Assembly: GCA_024636405.1 (NCBI GenBank)
Contig: JAGXHC010000135.1
Location: 1-7,205 of the forward strand
Direction: 5' to 3'
DNA: 7,205 nt
Origin: Sulfitobacter sp.
GTDB taxonomy: Bacteria; Pseudomonadota; Alphaproteobacteria; Rhodobacterales; Rhodobacteraceae
Shown here: positions 1-6,865 of the stretch, piece by piece
Numbering within the stretch: the first letter of the stretch is position 1
Layout: each line of letters starts with the position of its first letter
Notes under the pieces: model-generated
What the model was told of the DNA's origin: nothing
What the model saw: only the letters and a program-made list of their open reading frames with translations
The model's database searches: none
Program-made: the position numbers and the translations under genes

Positions 1-84
1 CACCGAAGTTCTATTCCGCGCCGATCAAACATGACACCATGCATAATACCCCGCACCGACCGCTGGGAACCGTCTCTGCCTGAG
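1..84. other. Unassigned left-edge sequence downstream of the broken alkB
   Basis: No gene can be supported here. Two plus-strand frames enter from the left edge and stop at 34 and 83, so either could be the tail of a convergent gene. A third plus-strand frame and one minus-strand frame are also open, so reading frame alone decides nothing. The minus strand does not encode the expected AlkB C-terminal signature (a tryptophan-containing stretch followed by HxxHH) in any frame. This suggests the sequence is not simply the rest of that gene. Confidence 0.3.
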
Positions 85-861
85 TCATACCGCCGCAGCC
101 TCAAACCAAACAAACCGATTCAGTAATTGTTGCGGATGTCCATAGTCGGACAGATAAAGCTGCATCTGCGCGTATGTCGCGATGGCCAGATGTACAGCGA
201 TGCCGCGCCACCCGGCGATCATGAAAGACAGTGCCAAAAACCCCAATCCGCCCGCCACGTAAGCGATAAAGGGATGCGACAGGGCAGTGGGCGGTACTGC
301 GGCACGGGCACGCTGCGCGGTATCGGCGCGCAATCCCGCGATGAATTCGCCGCGCAGGGCGCGCAGGGCATAGGCCCAGAACCCAACCCCCAGCGGCGCG
401 GAATTGGGATCAGCGTCCGTGGCCGCATGGATATGATGCACCCGCAGATGCGCCGAAACGTGGTGTCCGTGAAGCAGCGAAATATACATCGCGGCGCCGA
501 TTCGCCGGGGCAGACGCGCGGTTGCGTGGATCAACTCATGCGCGTTGGAATTCGAGACCTGGCCGACAAAGAGCCCAAGCGCGAAAAACAGGCCAATGCG
601 CTGGATCGGCTCAACGAAATCGCCCGTGGCCAGCGCCCAGATCCCTAACGGCAGCAAGGCGAAATGGACAACTGCAAGCGTCAGGCTGAGCATGCGGCCC
701 GTCGTGTGTGACTGCGCGGGCATGGCGCGCGTGATCTTATCCAGCGCAAAGACCACCACGGTGATGGAGGCAAGCGCCGCCCAGACCCAGCCGCCGCCAC
801 GCAGGCAGGCCAGCGTGATCACGAATGCAGGGGTCAGGCTGGCGGTGGCGTACCAGAACAT
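85..861 (-). pseudogene. alkB: Truncated AlkB-like alkane 1-monooxygenase (membrane di-iron hydroxylase)
   Basis: Intact relatives are integral-membrane non-heme di-iron enzymes that hydroxylate the terminal carbon of alkanes or similar chains, using electrons from rubredoxin. The 258-residue product has hydrophobic segments near residues 9-40, 58-80, 88-104 and 198-230. It keeps the first histidine box (HELIH, 108-112) and the second (H138-x3-HH, 142-143), followed by the family-like stretch DADPNSAPLG. At LSDY (237-240) relatives continue with a conserved HYG motif and, about 35-45 residues later, an HxxHH third box. Here the sequence becomes unrelated and stops after 18 codons. Family members are usually about 330-400 residues. 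Without the third box the di-iron site cannot form, so it is probably inactive. The ATG at 861 gives a family-like N-terminus but has only a weak Shine-Dalgarno. A TATAAG -10-like hexamer lies about 30 nt upstream (896-891). A sequencing error is an alternative explanation. Confidence 0.8.
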
Positions 862-974
862 TGGGGGCTTTCAACCGGGATCGCAGGCTTCTTATACTTG
901 ATTGTGCGTGCGCGATAGACGCCATGAGGCCGCAGGGACAACGCAAAGTGCTGCGGTATTGTCGCTTTTTGATC

Positions 975-1002
975 TTGGTTGCGCCGTTCGGTTTGCTAGG
1001 GT
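975..1002 (+). promoter_or_regulatory. Possible promoter of the formate dehydrogenase beta gene
   Basis: TTGGTT (975-980) and TAGGGT (997-1002) are separated by 16 nt and sit about 30 nt upstream of the start codon at 1032. The -35 is a fair match to the sigma-70 consensus and the -10 is poor, though GC-rich alphaproteobacterial promoters often have weak -10 boxes. This is a visual guess. The 170-bp gap must also hold the start signals of the divergent alkB remnant. Confidence 0.28.
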
Positions 1003-1020
1003 CCGCACAAGCATGCATTA

Positions 1021-1026
1021 AGGAGG
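1021..1026 (+). promoter_or_regulatory. Strong Shine-Dalgarno fixing the start of the formate dehydrogenase beta gene
   Basis: AGGAGG lies 5 nt before the ATG at 1032. The open frame extends upstream to 825, but this site and the family-like N-terminus after it make 1032 the start. Confidence 0.8.
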
Positions 1027-1031
1027 CCCGG

Positions 1032-2744
1032 ATGGCGCTGGATGATCACGGCAAGAAGTCAGGCGAAGGCCCGGGCAAGGGCGTCTGGAAATCCGGCAAA
1101 GGCAAAGGGCGCACCCATACCAAGGGGCGGCAACTGCGCGACGATGCCTGGGAAGAAGTTCGCGCGCTGCTGGGCGATGCGCCGCGCCGCCGCGATCTGC
1201 TGATTGAATATCTGCACCTGATTCAGGATGAATACGGCCACCTGTCAGCGGCCCATCTGCGCGCGCTGGCCGAAGAAATGCGCATGTCGATGGCCGAGGT
1301 TTACGAAGTGGCGACATTCTATGCCCATTTCGATGTGGTCAAGGAAGGCGAGACGCCTCCCCCCGCGTTGACCATCCGGGTCTGCGATTCGCTGTCGTGT
1401 GAACTGGCGGGTGCGCAGGCGCTGAAGGCCGCGCTGGAGGATGGGCTGGACCCGGCCGAGGTGCGTGTGGTGCGCGCGCCCTGTATGGGCCGCTGTGATA
1501 CGGCGCCGGTGCTGGAGATCGGCCATAACCACATCGACCATGCAACGCCGGAAAAGGTGCAGGCGGCAATTGCGTCGGGTGATACCCATGCGCATGTGAC
1601 AGATTATGAATCGTTCGATACCTATTCGAAATTCGGTGGTTACGAGGCTTTGTTAAAGTTGCGAAGCGGCGGCGACTGGGAGGCGGTACAGCAGAAAATG
1701 CTGGATGCGGGGCTGCGTGGCCTTGGCGGCGCGGGCTTTCCTTCGGGGAAAAAATGGGGGTTTGTGCGCGGCAATGCCGGGCCGCGTCTGATGGCTGTGA
1801 ACGGGGACGAAGGTGAGCCGGGCACGTTCAAGGATCGCTGGTATCTTGAGCGCACGCCGCATCTGTTTCTGGAAGGCATGTTGATCGCCGCCTGGGCCGT
1901 AGAGGCAGAGCGGGTGTATCTTTACATGCGCGATGAATATCCTGCCGCGATCGAGATTTTGCGACGCGAAATCAAGGTTCTGGAAGACAAAGCTTATGTG
2001 GATGCAGGCTTTATCGAGCTGCGGCGCGGGGCCGGTGCCTATATCTGCGGAGAAGAGTCCGCGATGATTGAAAGCATCGAAGGCAAACGTGGCATTCCGC
2101 GTCACCGTCCGCCCTTTGTGGCGCAGGTCGGCGTCTTTGGCCGCCCGACGCTGGTGCACAACATTGAAACGCTGCACTGGATCGCACGGATTTGCCGGGA
2201 GGGGCCTGAGGTTCTTTCTGCGACGGAAAAGAACGGGCGCAAAGGGCTGCGCAGCTATTCCGTTTCGGGGCGCGTGGCGCAGCCGGGCATGTATCTGTTG
2301 CCCGCCGGATCGACGATTATGGATATTATCGAGGCCGCCGGTGGCATGGCAGAGGGCCATGTTTTCAAGGCTTATCAGCCTGGTGGGCCATCCTCTGGTC
2401 TGCTGCCTGCGTCAATGGCTGACATTCCGCTGGATTTCGACACGTTGCAACCGCATGGGTCATTTATCGGGTCTGCGGCGGTGGTGGTCTTGTCCGAGCG
2501 TGACAGCGCGCGAGGTGCTGCGCTGAACATGTTGCGGTTCTTTGAGGACGAAAGCTGTGGTCAGTGTACGCCGTGCCGCGTTGGCTGTGAGAAGGCGGTG
2601 AAACTGATGCAGGCGGACCGCTGGGACACCGGGCTGCTGGAGGAATTGAGCAGCGCCATGGTGGATGCATCAATCTGCGGGCTGGGGCAGGCGGCACCGA
2701 ACCCGATCCGGATGGTGATGAAACATTTCCCGGATGAAATTTAG
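1032..2744 (+). CDS. NAD-dependent formate dehydrogenase beta subunit (NuoE-NuoF fusion, diaphorase)
   Basis: This subunit takes electrons from a molybdenum/tungsten formate dehydrogenase alpha subunit and passes them through Fe-S clusters and FMN to NAD+, in the cytoplasm. The 570-residue protein is a fusion. An N-terminal NuoE/thioredoxin-like [2Fe-2S] domain (about 35-185) carries C118, C123, C151 and C155. A NuoF domain follows: a glycine-rich NADH/FMN loop (GLGGAGFPSGKKW, 230-242), an FMN-site stretch around NGDEGEPGTFKDRW (257-270), GAGAYICGEES (333-343), an SLBB fold near 405-455, and a C-terminal [4Fe-4S] site with C509, C512, C515 and C549. Length and fusion match the beta subunit of Methylobacterium FDH1 (about 572 residues) rather than separate FdsG/FdsB or complex I NuoE/NuoF. 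The first 33 residues are unusually Gly/Lys-rich. No frame break is visible. The alpha subunit gene is not downstream, where a convergent gene lies instead. A diaphorase for another dehydrogenase remains possible. Confidence 0.92.
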   Translation: MALDDHGKKSGEGPGKGVWKSGKGKGRTHTKGRQLRDDAWEEVRALLGDAPRRRDLLIEYLHLIQDEYGHLSAAHLRALAEEMRMSMAEVYEVATFYAHFDVVKEGETPPPALTIRVCDSLSCELAGAQALKAALEDGLDPAEVRVVRAPCMGRCDTAPVLEIGHNHIDHATPEKVQAAIASGDTHAHVTDYESFDTYSKFGGYEALLKLRSGGDWEAVQQKMLDAGLRGLGGAGFPSGKKWGFVRGNAGPRLMAVNGDEGEPGTFKDRWYLERTPHLFLEGMLIAAWAVEAERVYLYMRDEYPAAIEILRREIKVLEDKAYVDAGFIELRRGAGAYICGEESAMIESIEGKRGIPRHRPPFVAQVGVFGRPTLVHNIETLHWIARICREGPEVLSATEKNGRKGLRSYSVSGRVAQPGMYLLPAGSTIMDIIEAAGGMAEGHVFKAYQPGGPSSGLLPASMADIPLDFDTLQPHGSFIGSAAVVVLSERDSARGAALNMLRFFEDESCGQCTPCRVGCEKAVKLMQADRWDTGLLEELSSAMVDASICGLGQAAPNPIRMVMKHFPDEI

Positions 2745-2747
2745 CGT

Positions 2748-2848
2748 GGCGCTTTGGTGCGGGGGTTGGGTTAAGTGTAGGCCGCATTGCCTTGAAATAT
2801 AAAACATTTCATCATGTGCATCTGTCGGGTCATATGCCGCAAAGCGCC
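2748..2848. repeat. 9-bp inverted repeat bracketing the intergenic region
   Basis: GGCGCTTTG at 2748-2756 is an exact reverse complement of CAAAGCGCC at 2840-2848. The arms lie 3 bp from each of the two convergent stop codons and are separated by 83 nt, too far for an ordinary intrinsic terminator loop. Between them is an AT-rich patch with a weak 6-bp stem (TGAAAT 2793-2798, ATTTCA 2806-2811). No T-run follows either arm. It could be a bidirectional 3'-end structure or chance. Confidence 0.4.
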
Positions 2849-2850
2849 GT

Positions 2851-3729
2851 TCAGTTCCTGATCACCAGACAGATGCACCCCTGATCGCGCAGCCCGTTAC
2901 ACAATTTCTGCGCCGCAGTACGGGTATCGCGCCCGAATTGGGCAAAGTAGTACCCTTTGCGGCCTGAAACGCGGTTCTTTGCAAAGACCAGATCGGTCTT
3001 TTCTCCCTTCACAAGGCTGCGGCATGACTTTGTGCGCTCTGTCACGCGGGCACGGGCCTGTGCCTTGCTGGTGGCAAAGGCGACCTGCACACCCCATGGC
3101 TTGAGCAACGGTTCGGGGGGTTTCAGCGGGGTCAGTTTGCGTTTTTTTCCCATGACATAGCACGCATTCAGGAACGGCTCGGTCTGGGACAGGCGGAAAT
3201 CAGGCGCGGCGGGGGGGCTGTCGCGCCAGTCCTCGGCGGTCAAGCCGGTGATGATCGGGACATAGTCGATGGTTTCGCGGGCCAGCCCACCGCCCGCAAG
3301 AAACCCGGTGGCGCGTTTTTCACCCCCGTTGTAGCCGATGGCCGCCATGCCTTCGTTGCCGAACCGTGTGACCATTTCCGCAAGGTATTGCGCCGAATGT
3401 TCCAGCGCATCGGCAGGGTTGTAGGGGTCCGCCAGCCCGCGCAAAGCAGCGGTGGACGGAATGAACTGTGCGATGCCGCGGGCATTTGCGTGCGACAGTG
3501 CATTGGGATCAAATCGGCTTTCCTGCCAGATCAGACGGGCGAAAAAATCGCGATCAAGCCCGTGCCGGTCGGCGAAAACCGCGATGGCATTGCACGTATC
3601 ATAGACGAAATGCGCAGGCCGGATGCAGTGGGCGTGCCCCCATTTGGTCGATGAACATTGCCGGTCGGGCGGTTCTGCCCCCGCCGCTGACGCCCAGCAC
3701 CAAAATACCAATAACACATAGAACCGCAT
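2851..3729 (-). CDS. Secreted lytic transglycosylase (SLT domain) with SPOR-like C-terminus
   Basis: It probably cleaves peptidoglycan glycan strands in the periplasm, leaving 1,6-anhydro-muramyl ends. Residues 1-18 form a short signal peptide (hydrophobic core, AGA before E19). The SLT/goose-lysozyme-like domain spans about 42-160: the likely catalytic glutamate is E70 in IWQESRFDP, followed by the family motif ARGIAQFIPSTA (83-94) and by GYNGG (132-136), equivalent to the usual A-Y-N-A-G. A proline/lysine linker (about 194-211) leads to residues 212-292. This tail begins WGVQVAFATSKAQARARV and contains GYYFAQFG, resembling a SPOR peptidoglycan-binding repeat. Cysteines at 25, 35, 46, 190, 236, 277, 285 and 287 could form disulfides. 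No Shine-Dalgarno precedes the ATG at 3729. A TTGACA (3764-3759) lies only 29 nt upstream, so a very short leader is possible. The gene is divergent from ftsY and convergent with the formate dehydrogenase gene, so it is probably transcribed alone. Confidence 0.88.
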   Translation of the reverse strand: MRFYVLLVFWCWASAAGAEPPDRQCSSTKWGHAHCIRPAHFVYDTCNAIAVFADRHGLDRDFFARLIWQESRFDPNALSHANARGIAQFIPSTAALRGLADPYNPADALEHSAQYLAEMVTRFGNEGMAAIGYNGGEKRATGFLAGGGLARETIDYVPIITGLTAEDWRDSPPAAPDFRLSQTEPFLNACYVMGKKRKLTPLKPPEPLLKPWGVQVAFATSKAQARARVTERTKSCRSLVKGEKTDLVFAKNRVSGRKGYYFAQFGRDTRTAAQKLCNGLRDQGCICLVIRN

Positions 3730-3798
3730 GACATCTTGGTGCGGTGCGGCGCGGGGTTTGTCAATTGCGCGGCTGCTCTTCCATCCCGACCGCTGAGG

Positions 3799-3804
3799 TT
3801 ATAG
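3799..3804 (+). promoter_or_regulatory. Possible -10 element of ftsY
   Basis: TTATAG is the only AT-rich hexamer in the 106-bp divergent gap that lies at a sensible distance (31 nt) from the ftsY start. No convincing -35 is seen 16-18 nt upstream of it. Confidence 0.25.
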
Positions 3805-3823
3805 ATCATGTGCAACACGGCGC

Positions 3824-3828
3824 GGAGG
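3824..3828 (+). promoter_or_regulatory. Shine-Dalgarno supporting the TTG start of ftsY
   Basis: GGAGG lies 7 nt before TTG at 3836. The residues after TTG (AFFKKLKDKLF) are the expected FtsY N-terminus and no in-frame ATG lies nearby, so the TTG start is well supported. Confidence 0.75.
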
Positions 3829-3835
3829 CCCCCCT

Positions 3836-5395
3836 TTGGCATTTTTCAAGAAGCTTAAAGACAAATTGTTCAAATCGTCCTCGAAGATCGACGAGGGGCT
3901 TGAAGCAATCGTCGGCGATGGGGGCACGGAAGAAGCGCAGTTGGAGGCCACGCCGCCAGTTGACGCGGTGATGGATGCCCCCGGTGTAGCACCAGAGGTG
4001 ATGCCGCAGGCCGTGGACGACGAGCCTGCAGCGATAGAGGCCGCTGATGCCGCGCCAGAGGCAGTGGACACGCAGGCCGAGCCGGAGTTTGAGCCGGCGG
4101 ATGATCGCAGGGCGGAGGTCGAGCAGGCCGAGGCCGAGGGCCGTGTAGCGAAACAGGCGGCAGCGGAGCAGGCTGAAACGGAAAACCGTGCAGCGGAGCA
4201 GGCAGCAGCGCAAGATGCGGCGCGGATTGCGGCGCAGCGGGATGAAATTGAGGCGACGGAGCAGGCCGCGCGCGAGGCCACAGCGCGCGAGGCCGACGCA
4301 CGCGCCGCCCGGCAGCAGGCCGATGCGGAGCAGGCCGATGCGGAGCAGGACGCGCGCGATGCGGCGGACCGGGCCGCGCAGGACGCAATCGAGCAGGCGC
4401 GCGCCGTGCCTGTAGTGCCCGAAAAACCCGCGGCGCCGGCACCGCTGAAAACAACGCTTACGCCGGTTGCCCCGGATTTGGCCGCACCCACCGCAGCGGC
4501 GGCCAAACCCGGCTTGCTGGGTCGTCTGATGGGGCGTGCCGCACCTGCGACGGTGGTGCGCCGGGTGCTGGATGACGAGATGCTTGAACAGCTTGAAGAG
4601 CTGTTGATCGCTGCGGACATGGGGGTCGATACCGCCCTACGCGTGACGGCGAACATGGCCGAGGGGCGGCTGGGTAAAAAGCTGTCGGTTGAGGAAATCA
4701 AACGCCTGATGATGACGGAAATCGCGCGCATCATGGAACCTGTCGCGCGCCCCTTGCCGCTTTATGCCAAGCGACCGCAGGTGGTGTTGGTGGTGGGCGT
4801 CAACGGATCGGGCAAGACCACGACCATCGGCAAGCTGGCGTCGCAGTTCCGCGCGGCAGGCAAGAACGTGGTGATTGCGGCCGGCGATACGTTTCGCGCG
4901 GCGGCGGTGGAGCAATTGCAGGTCTGGGGGGAACGCGCAGGCGTGCCGGTGTTGACGGCGCCCCAAGGCAGCGATCCGGCGAGCCTTGCGTTTGATGCCA
5001 TGACCAAGGCGCAGGCGGATGGGGCGGATCTGCTGCTGATCGATACCGCTGGACGGTTGCAGAACCGGGGCGATCTGATGGAGGAGTTGGCCAAGATCGT
5101 GCGCGTGATCCGCAAGAAGGACCCCGACGCGCCGCACAACACCTTGTTGGTGCTGGACGCGACAACCGGGCAGAATGCGCTTAATCAGGTGAAGGTGTTT
5201 CAGGAAATATCAGATGTGTCCGGTCTGGTGATGACCAAGCTGGACGGAACCGCAAAGGGGGGCGTTCTGGTGGCGCTGGCAGACAAGTTTGGCTTGCCGA
5301 TCCACGCCATCGGGGTGGGCGAACAGATTGACGATTTGTCGCCCTTTGACCCCGAGGAATTTGCCGCAGCACTTGTGGGGCTGGACCTGCCTTGA
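3836..5395 (+). CDS. ftsY: Signal recognition particle receptor FtsY (SRP GTPase)
   Basis: FtsY docks ribosome-nascent-chain-SRP complexes at the inner membrane through a GTPase heterodimer with Ffh, delivering membrane proteins to SecYEG. The 519-residue product starts with a basic amphipathic segment (MAFFKKLKDKLFKSSS), likely a membrane-binding helix. An acidic Ala/Glu/Gln-rich linker (about 30-200, probably helical or coiled) and a Pro/Ala segment (191-225) follow. The four-helix N domain is at about 225-305. The G domain carries G1 GVNGSGKTT (321-329), G2 DTFRAAA (351-357), G3 DTAGR (403-407), G4 TKLD (467-470) and G5 GVGEQ (493-497), with the family-typical DATTGQNA at 441-448. All motifs are intact. 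The linker makes the protein longer than a minimal FtsY core of about 300 residues. The start is TTG. It is transcribed divergently from the transglycosylase gene and ends 18 bp from the convergent MgtC-like gene. Confidence 0.97.
   Translation: MAFFKKLKDKLFKSSSKIDEGLEAIVGDGGTEEAQLEATPPVDAVMDAPGVAPEVMPQAVDDEPAAIEAADAAPEAVDTQAEPEFEPADDRRAEVEQAEAEGRVAKQAAAEQAETENRAAEQAAAQDAARIAAQRDEIEATEQAAREATAREADARAARQQADAEQADAEQDARDAADRAAQDAIEQARAVPVVPEKPAAPAPLKTTLTPVAPDLAAPTAAAAKPGLLGRLMGRAAPATVVRRVLDDEMLEQLEELLIAADMGVDTALRVTANMAEGRLGKKLSVEEIKRLMMTEIARIMEPVARPLPLYAKRPQVVLVVGVNGSGKTTTIGKLASQFRAAGKNVVIAAGDTFRAAAVEQLQVWGERAGVPVLTAPQGSDPASLAFDAMTKAQADGADLLLIDTAGRLQNRGDLMEELAKIVRVIRKKDPDAPHNTLLVLDATTGQNALNQVKVFQEISDVSGLVMTKLDGTAKGGVLVALADKFGLPIHAIGVGEQIDDLSPFDPEEFAAALVGLDLP
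4315..4350 (+). repeat. 15-bp tandem repeat in the FtsY linker
   Basis: Two exact copies of GCAGGCCGATGCGGA (4315-4329 and 4330-4344) plus a partial third copy (4345-4349) encode QADAE twice, in frame. A looser repeat, CAGCGGAGCAGGC, occurs at 4161-4173 and 4191-4203 in the same linker. In-frame slippage in a low-complexity region would explain both. Confidence 0.85.
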
Positions 5396-5413
5396 GCGGC
5401 TGGCCGGGGCGAT

Positions 5414-5899
5414 CTAATCGTGGGTGCCGAGGTATCTTTCTACCTGTCGCAGCACGATCAGCACCATGACGACGATCCCCGCCGCCAGACATGCCAGCAG
5501 GATCTGCCCCGCGCCACAGGCCAGCCCGATGGCACCGGCCAGCCACATGGACGCCCCGGTGGTGATGTTGCGGACCTCGCCCTGCGCGGTAAAGATGATC
5601 CCCGCAGCAAGGAACGCGACGCCGGCTGTCACCGCCTCGATCAGGCGCAGCGGGTCGAATTGCATCTGGTCATCTTTGCCAAATTCAAGCGATCCCATTT
5701 CCTGTCCGATGATGATGAACAGGCACGCAGCGATGGCAACAAGGATATGGGTGCGCAGACCTGCGGGTTTGTTGCGCCGTTCGCGTTCAAACCCGATGAT
5801 ACCGGCCAGCACAGCGGCCATGACCAGCCGCGAGGCGGCCACAGTCACCGGCACCTTGGAAAAGCTCGAGGAAAGATCGTTGATCATGCTTTCAAACAT
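5414..5899 (-). CDS. MgtC/SapB-family inner-membrane protein (short form)
   Basis: This 161-residue protein matches the MgtC/SapB N-terminal membrane domain. The hallmark GFERERRNKPAGLRTHILVA is at residues 36-55. A second conserved block, with GVAFLAAGIIF (93-103) and NITTGASMWLAGAIGLACGAGQ (111-132), follows. Hydrophobic segments lie near 20-37, 49-66, 86-104, 116-128 and 132-150. The C-terminal ACT-like domain of larger MgtC proteins is absent. MgtC itself inhibits the F-type ATP synthase and aids growth in low magnesium in some pathogens. Short homologues in environmental bacteria lack a firm role, so none is assigned. The frame is open to 6007, but the ATG at 5899 has GGAG (5909-5906) 6 nt upstream and begins the family-like sequence. 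A later ATG at 5887 is possible. It faces the EamA gene divergently across 63 bp. Confidence 0.87.
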   Translation of the reverse strand: MFESMINDLSSSFSKVPVTVAASRLVMAAVLAGIIGFERERRNKPAGLRTHILVAIAACLFIIIGQEMGSLEFGKDDQMQFDPLRLIEAVTAGVAFLAAGIIFTAQGEVRNITTGASMWLAGAIGLACGAGQILLACLAAGIVVMVLIVLRQVERYLGTHD

Positions 5900-5962
5900 G
5901 GCCGGCTCCGCACTTGATGCACCATTGAGACCCCAACCCGCACGCCGCACGCCGGTTCCGCG

Positions 5963-6865
5963 ATGACCGACTGGCTGCTGAGCATTGAGGGGACGCAGAC
6001 GGGGCATCAGGTTGCCCTTGTGCTGGCGTTGTCAGCGGCCTTTCTGCACGCCGTCTTCGGCGCGTTGCAGAAGGGTCGGCACGATCCCTGGTTGACGCGC
6101 GGGGCGGTTGATTTTTCCTATTGTCTGATGGCCGCGCCCTTTGCGTTGTTTGTTGTCCCGTGGCCCGAGCCGCATATGTGGCTGATCTTTGCGGGCGCGT
6201 TTGTGATCCATGTGATCTATAAGGTGTTGCAGGCCTGGGCCTATACCAAGGGCGCTTACACGGTCGTCTATCCGGTGGTGCGCGGCACCGGGCCGCTGTT
6301 CACGGTGGTGGGGGCCTATGTGATCTTCGGCGAAAGCTTTAACGCGGTGCAGTGGCTGGGCGTGGGCGTGCTGATGGCGGGGATATTCGGGCTGGCGGCG
6401 TATAATCTGCGGTATCTTACTGCGGCACGCGACACGCTGCACGCCGCGTTGGGGTTGGCGGTGGTGACGGGGCTGTTTGTCGCGCTCTATACAACCTATG
6501 ACGCGTACGGCATCCGCGCGACGGCCAATCCCTTCACGTTTCTGGCATGGTTCTTCATGATTGACGGGGTGGTCATGCCTGTGGTGGCCGCGCGCCGCTG
6601 GCGCGGCATGGCGGTGCGTCCGGACATTGGTCCCTTGATGTTGCGCGGCGTGTTTGGCGGCGTGATTGCGTTTCTGTCTTTTGGGTCGGTGATGATGGCC
6701 ACGCGGCTTGATAAGGTGGGCGAAGCGGCGGTGTTGCGCGAAACCTCCACGGTGTTTGCGGCGATCATCGGGGTCTTGGTGCTGAAGGAAACCGTGGGCC
6801 CGCGGCGGATCGCGTTGATGGCGTTGATTGCGGCGGGCGCCGTCATCGTGGAGATGGGCGGATGA
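5963..6865 (+). CDS. EamA/DMT-superfamily inner-membrane permease
   Basis: This 300-residue, very hydrophobic protein has the two-repeat layout of drug/metabolite transporters, with about ten predicted membrane segments. The first EamA signature is at about 103-141 (YPVVRGTGPLFTVVGAYV, then FGE and a helix ending in GIFG). The second is at about 255-296 (AAVLRETSTVFAAIIGVLV, LKE, then the last helix). Members export or exchange small metabolites, amino acids or nucleotide-related compounds, and the substrate cannot be read from sequence. The ATG at 5963 starts MTDWLLSIEG, but no Shine-Dalgarno precedes it in the C-rich upstream sequence, so a short or leaderless mRNA is possible. A later start is unlikely, because the first hydrophobic helix begins near residue 16. 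The stop overlaps a small ORF by ATGA. Confidence 0.88.
   Translation: MTDWLLSIEGTQTGHQVALVLALSAAFLHAVFGALQKGRHDPWLTRGAVDFSYCLMAAPFALFVVPWPEPHMWLIFAGAFVIHVIYKVLQAWAYTKGAYTVVYPVVRGTGPLFTVVGAYVIFGESFNAVQWLGVGVLMAGIFGLAAYNLRYLTAARDTLHAALGLAVVTGLFVALYTTYDAYGIRATANPFTFLAWFFMIDGVVMPVVAARRWRGMAVRPDIGPLMLRGVFGGVIAFLSFGSVMMATRLDKVGEAAVLRETSTVFAAIIGVLVLKETVGPRRIALMALIAAGAVIVEMGG

Noticed and set aside
825..1031. Upstream extension of the formate dehydrogenase reading frame
   Set aside because: It runs through the divergent alkB start and the intergenic region. AGGAGG before 1032 and the family length (570 residues) support the later start.
1653..2360. Long minus-strand open frame opposite the formate dehydrogenase gene
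   Set aside because: The plus strand here encodes a complete NuoF domain, so the antisense frame is a by-product of codon bias.
2718..2743. ATTTC/GAAAT stem at the 3' end of the formate dehydrogenase gene
   Set aside because: It lies in the conserved KHFPDEI coding sequence, is only 5 bp and has no T-run.
3799..4734. Long minus-strand open frame (Ser/Ala-rich) opposite ftsY
   Set aside because: It is an antisense shadow of the GC-rich, repetitive FtsY linker, with low-complexity composition and no domain.
5396..5413. Search for a shared terminator between ftsY and the MgtC-like gene
   Set aside because: The 18-bp gap has only GC-rich sequence with a very short GGCC repeat and no stem with a T-run.
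5900..6007. Upstream extension of the MgtC-like frame
   Set aside because: It overlaps the start of the divergent EamA gene and has no family similarity. The ATG at 5899 has a ribosome binding site and begins the family-like sequence.
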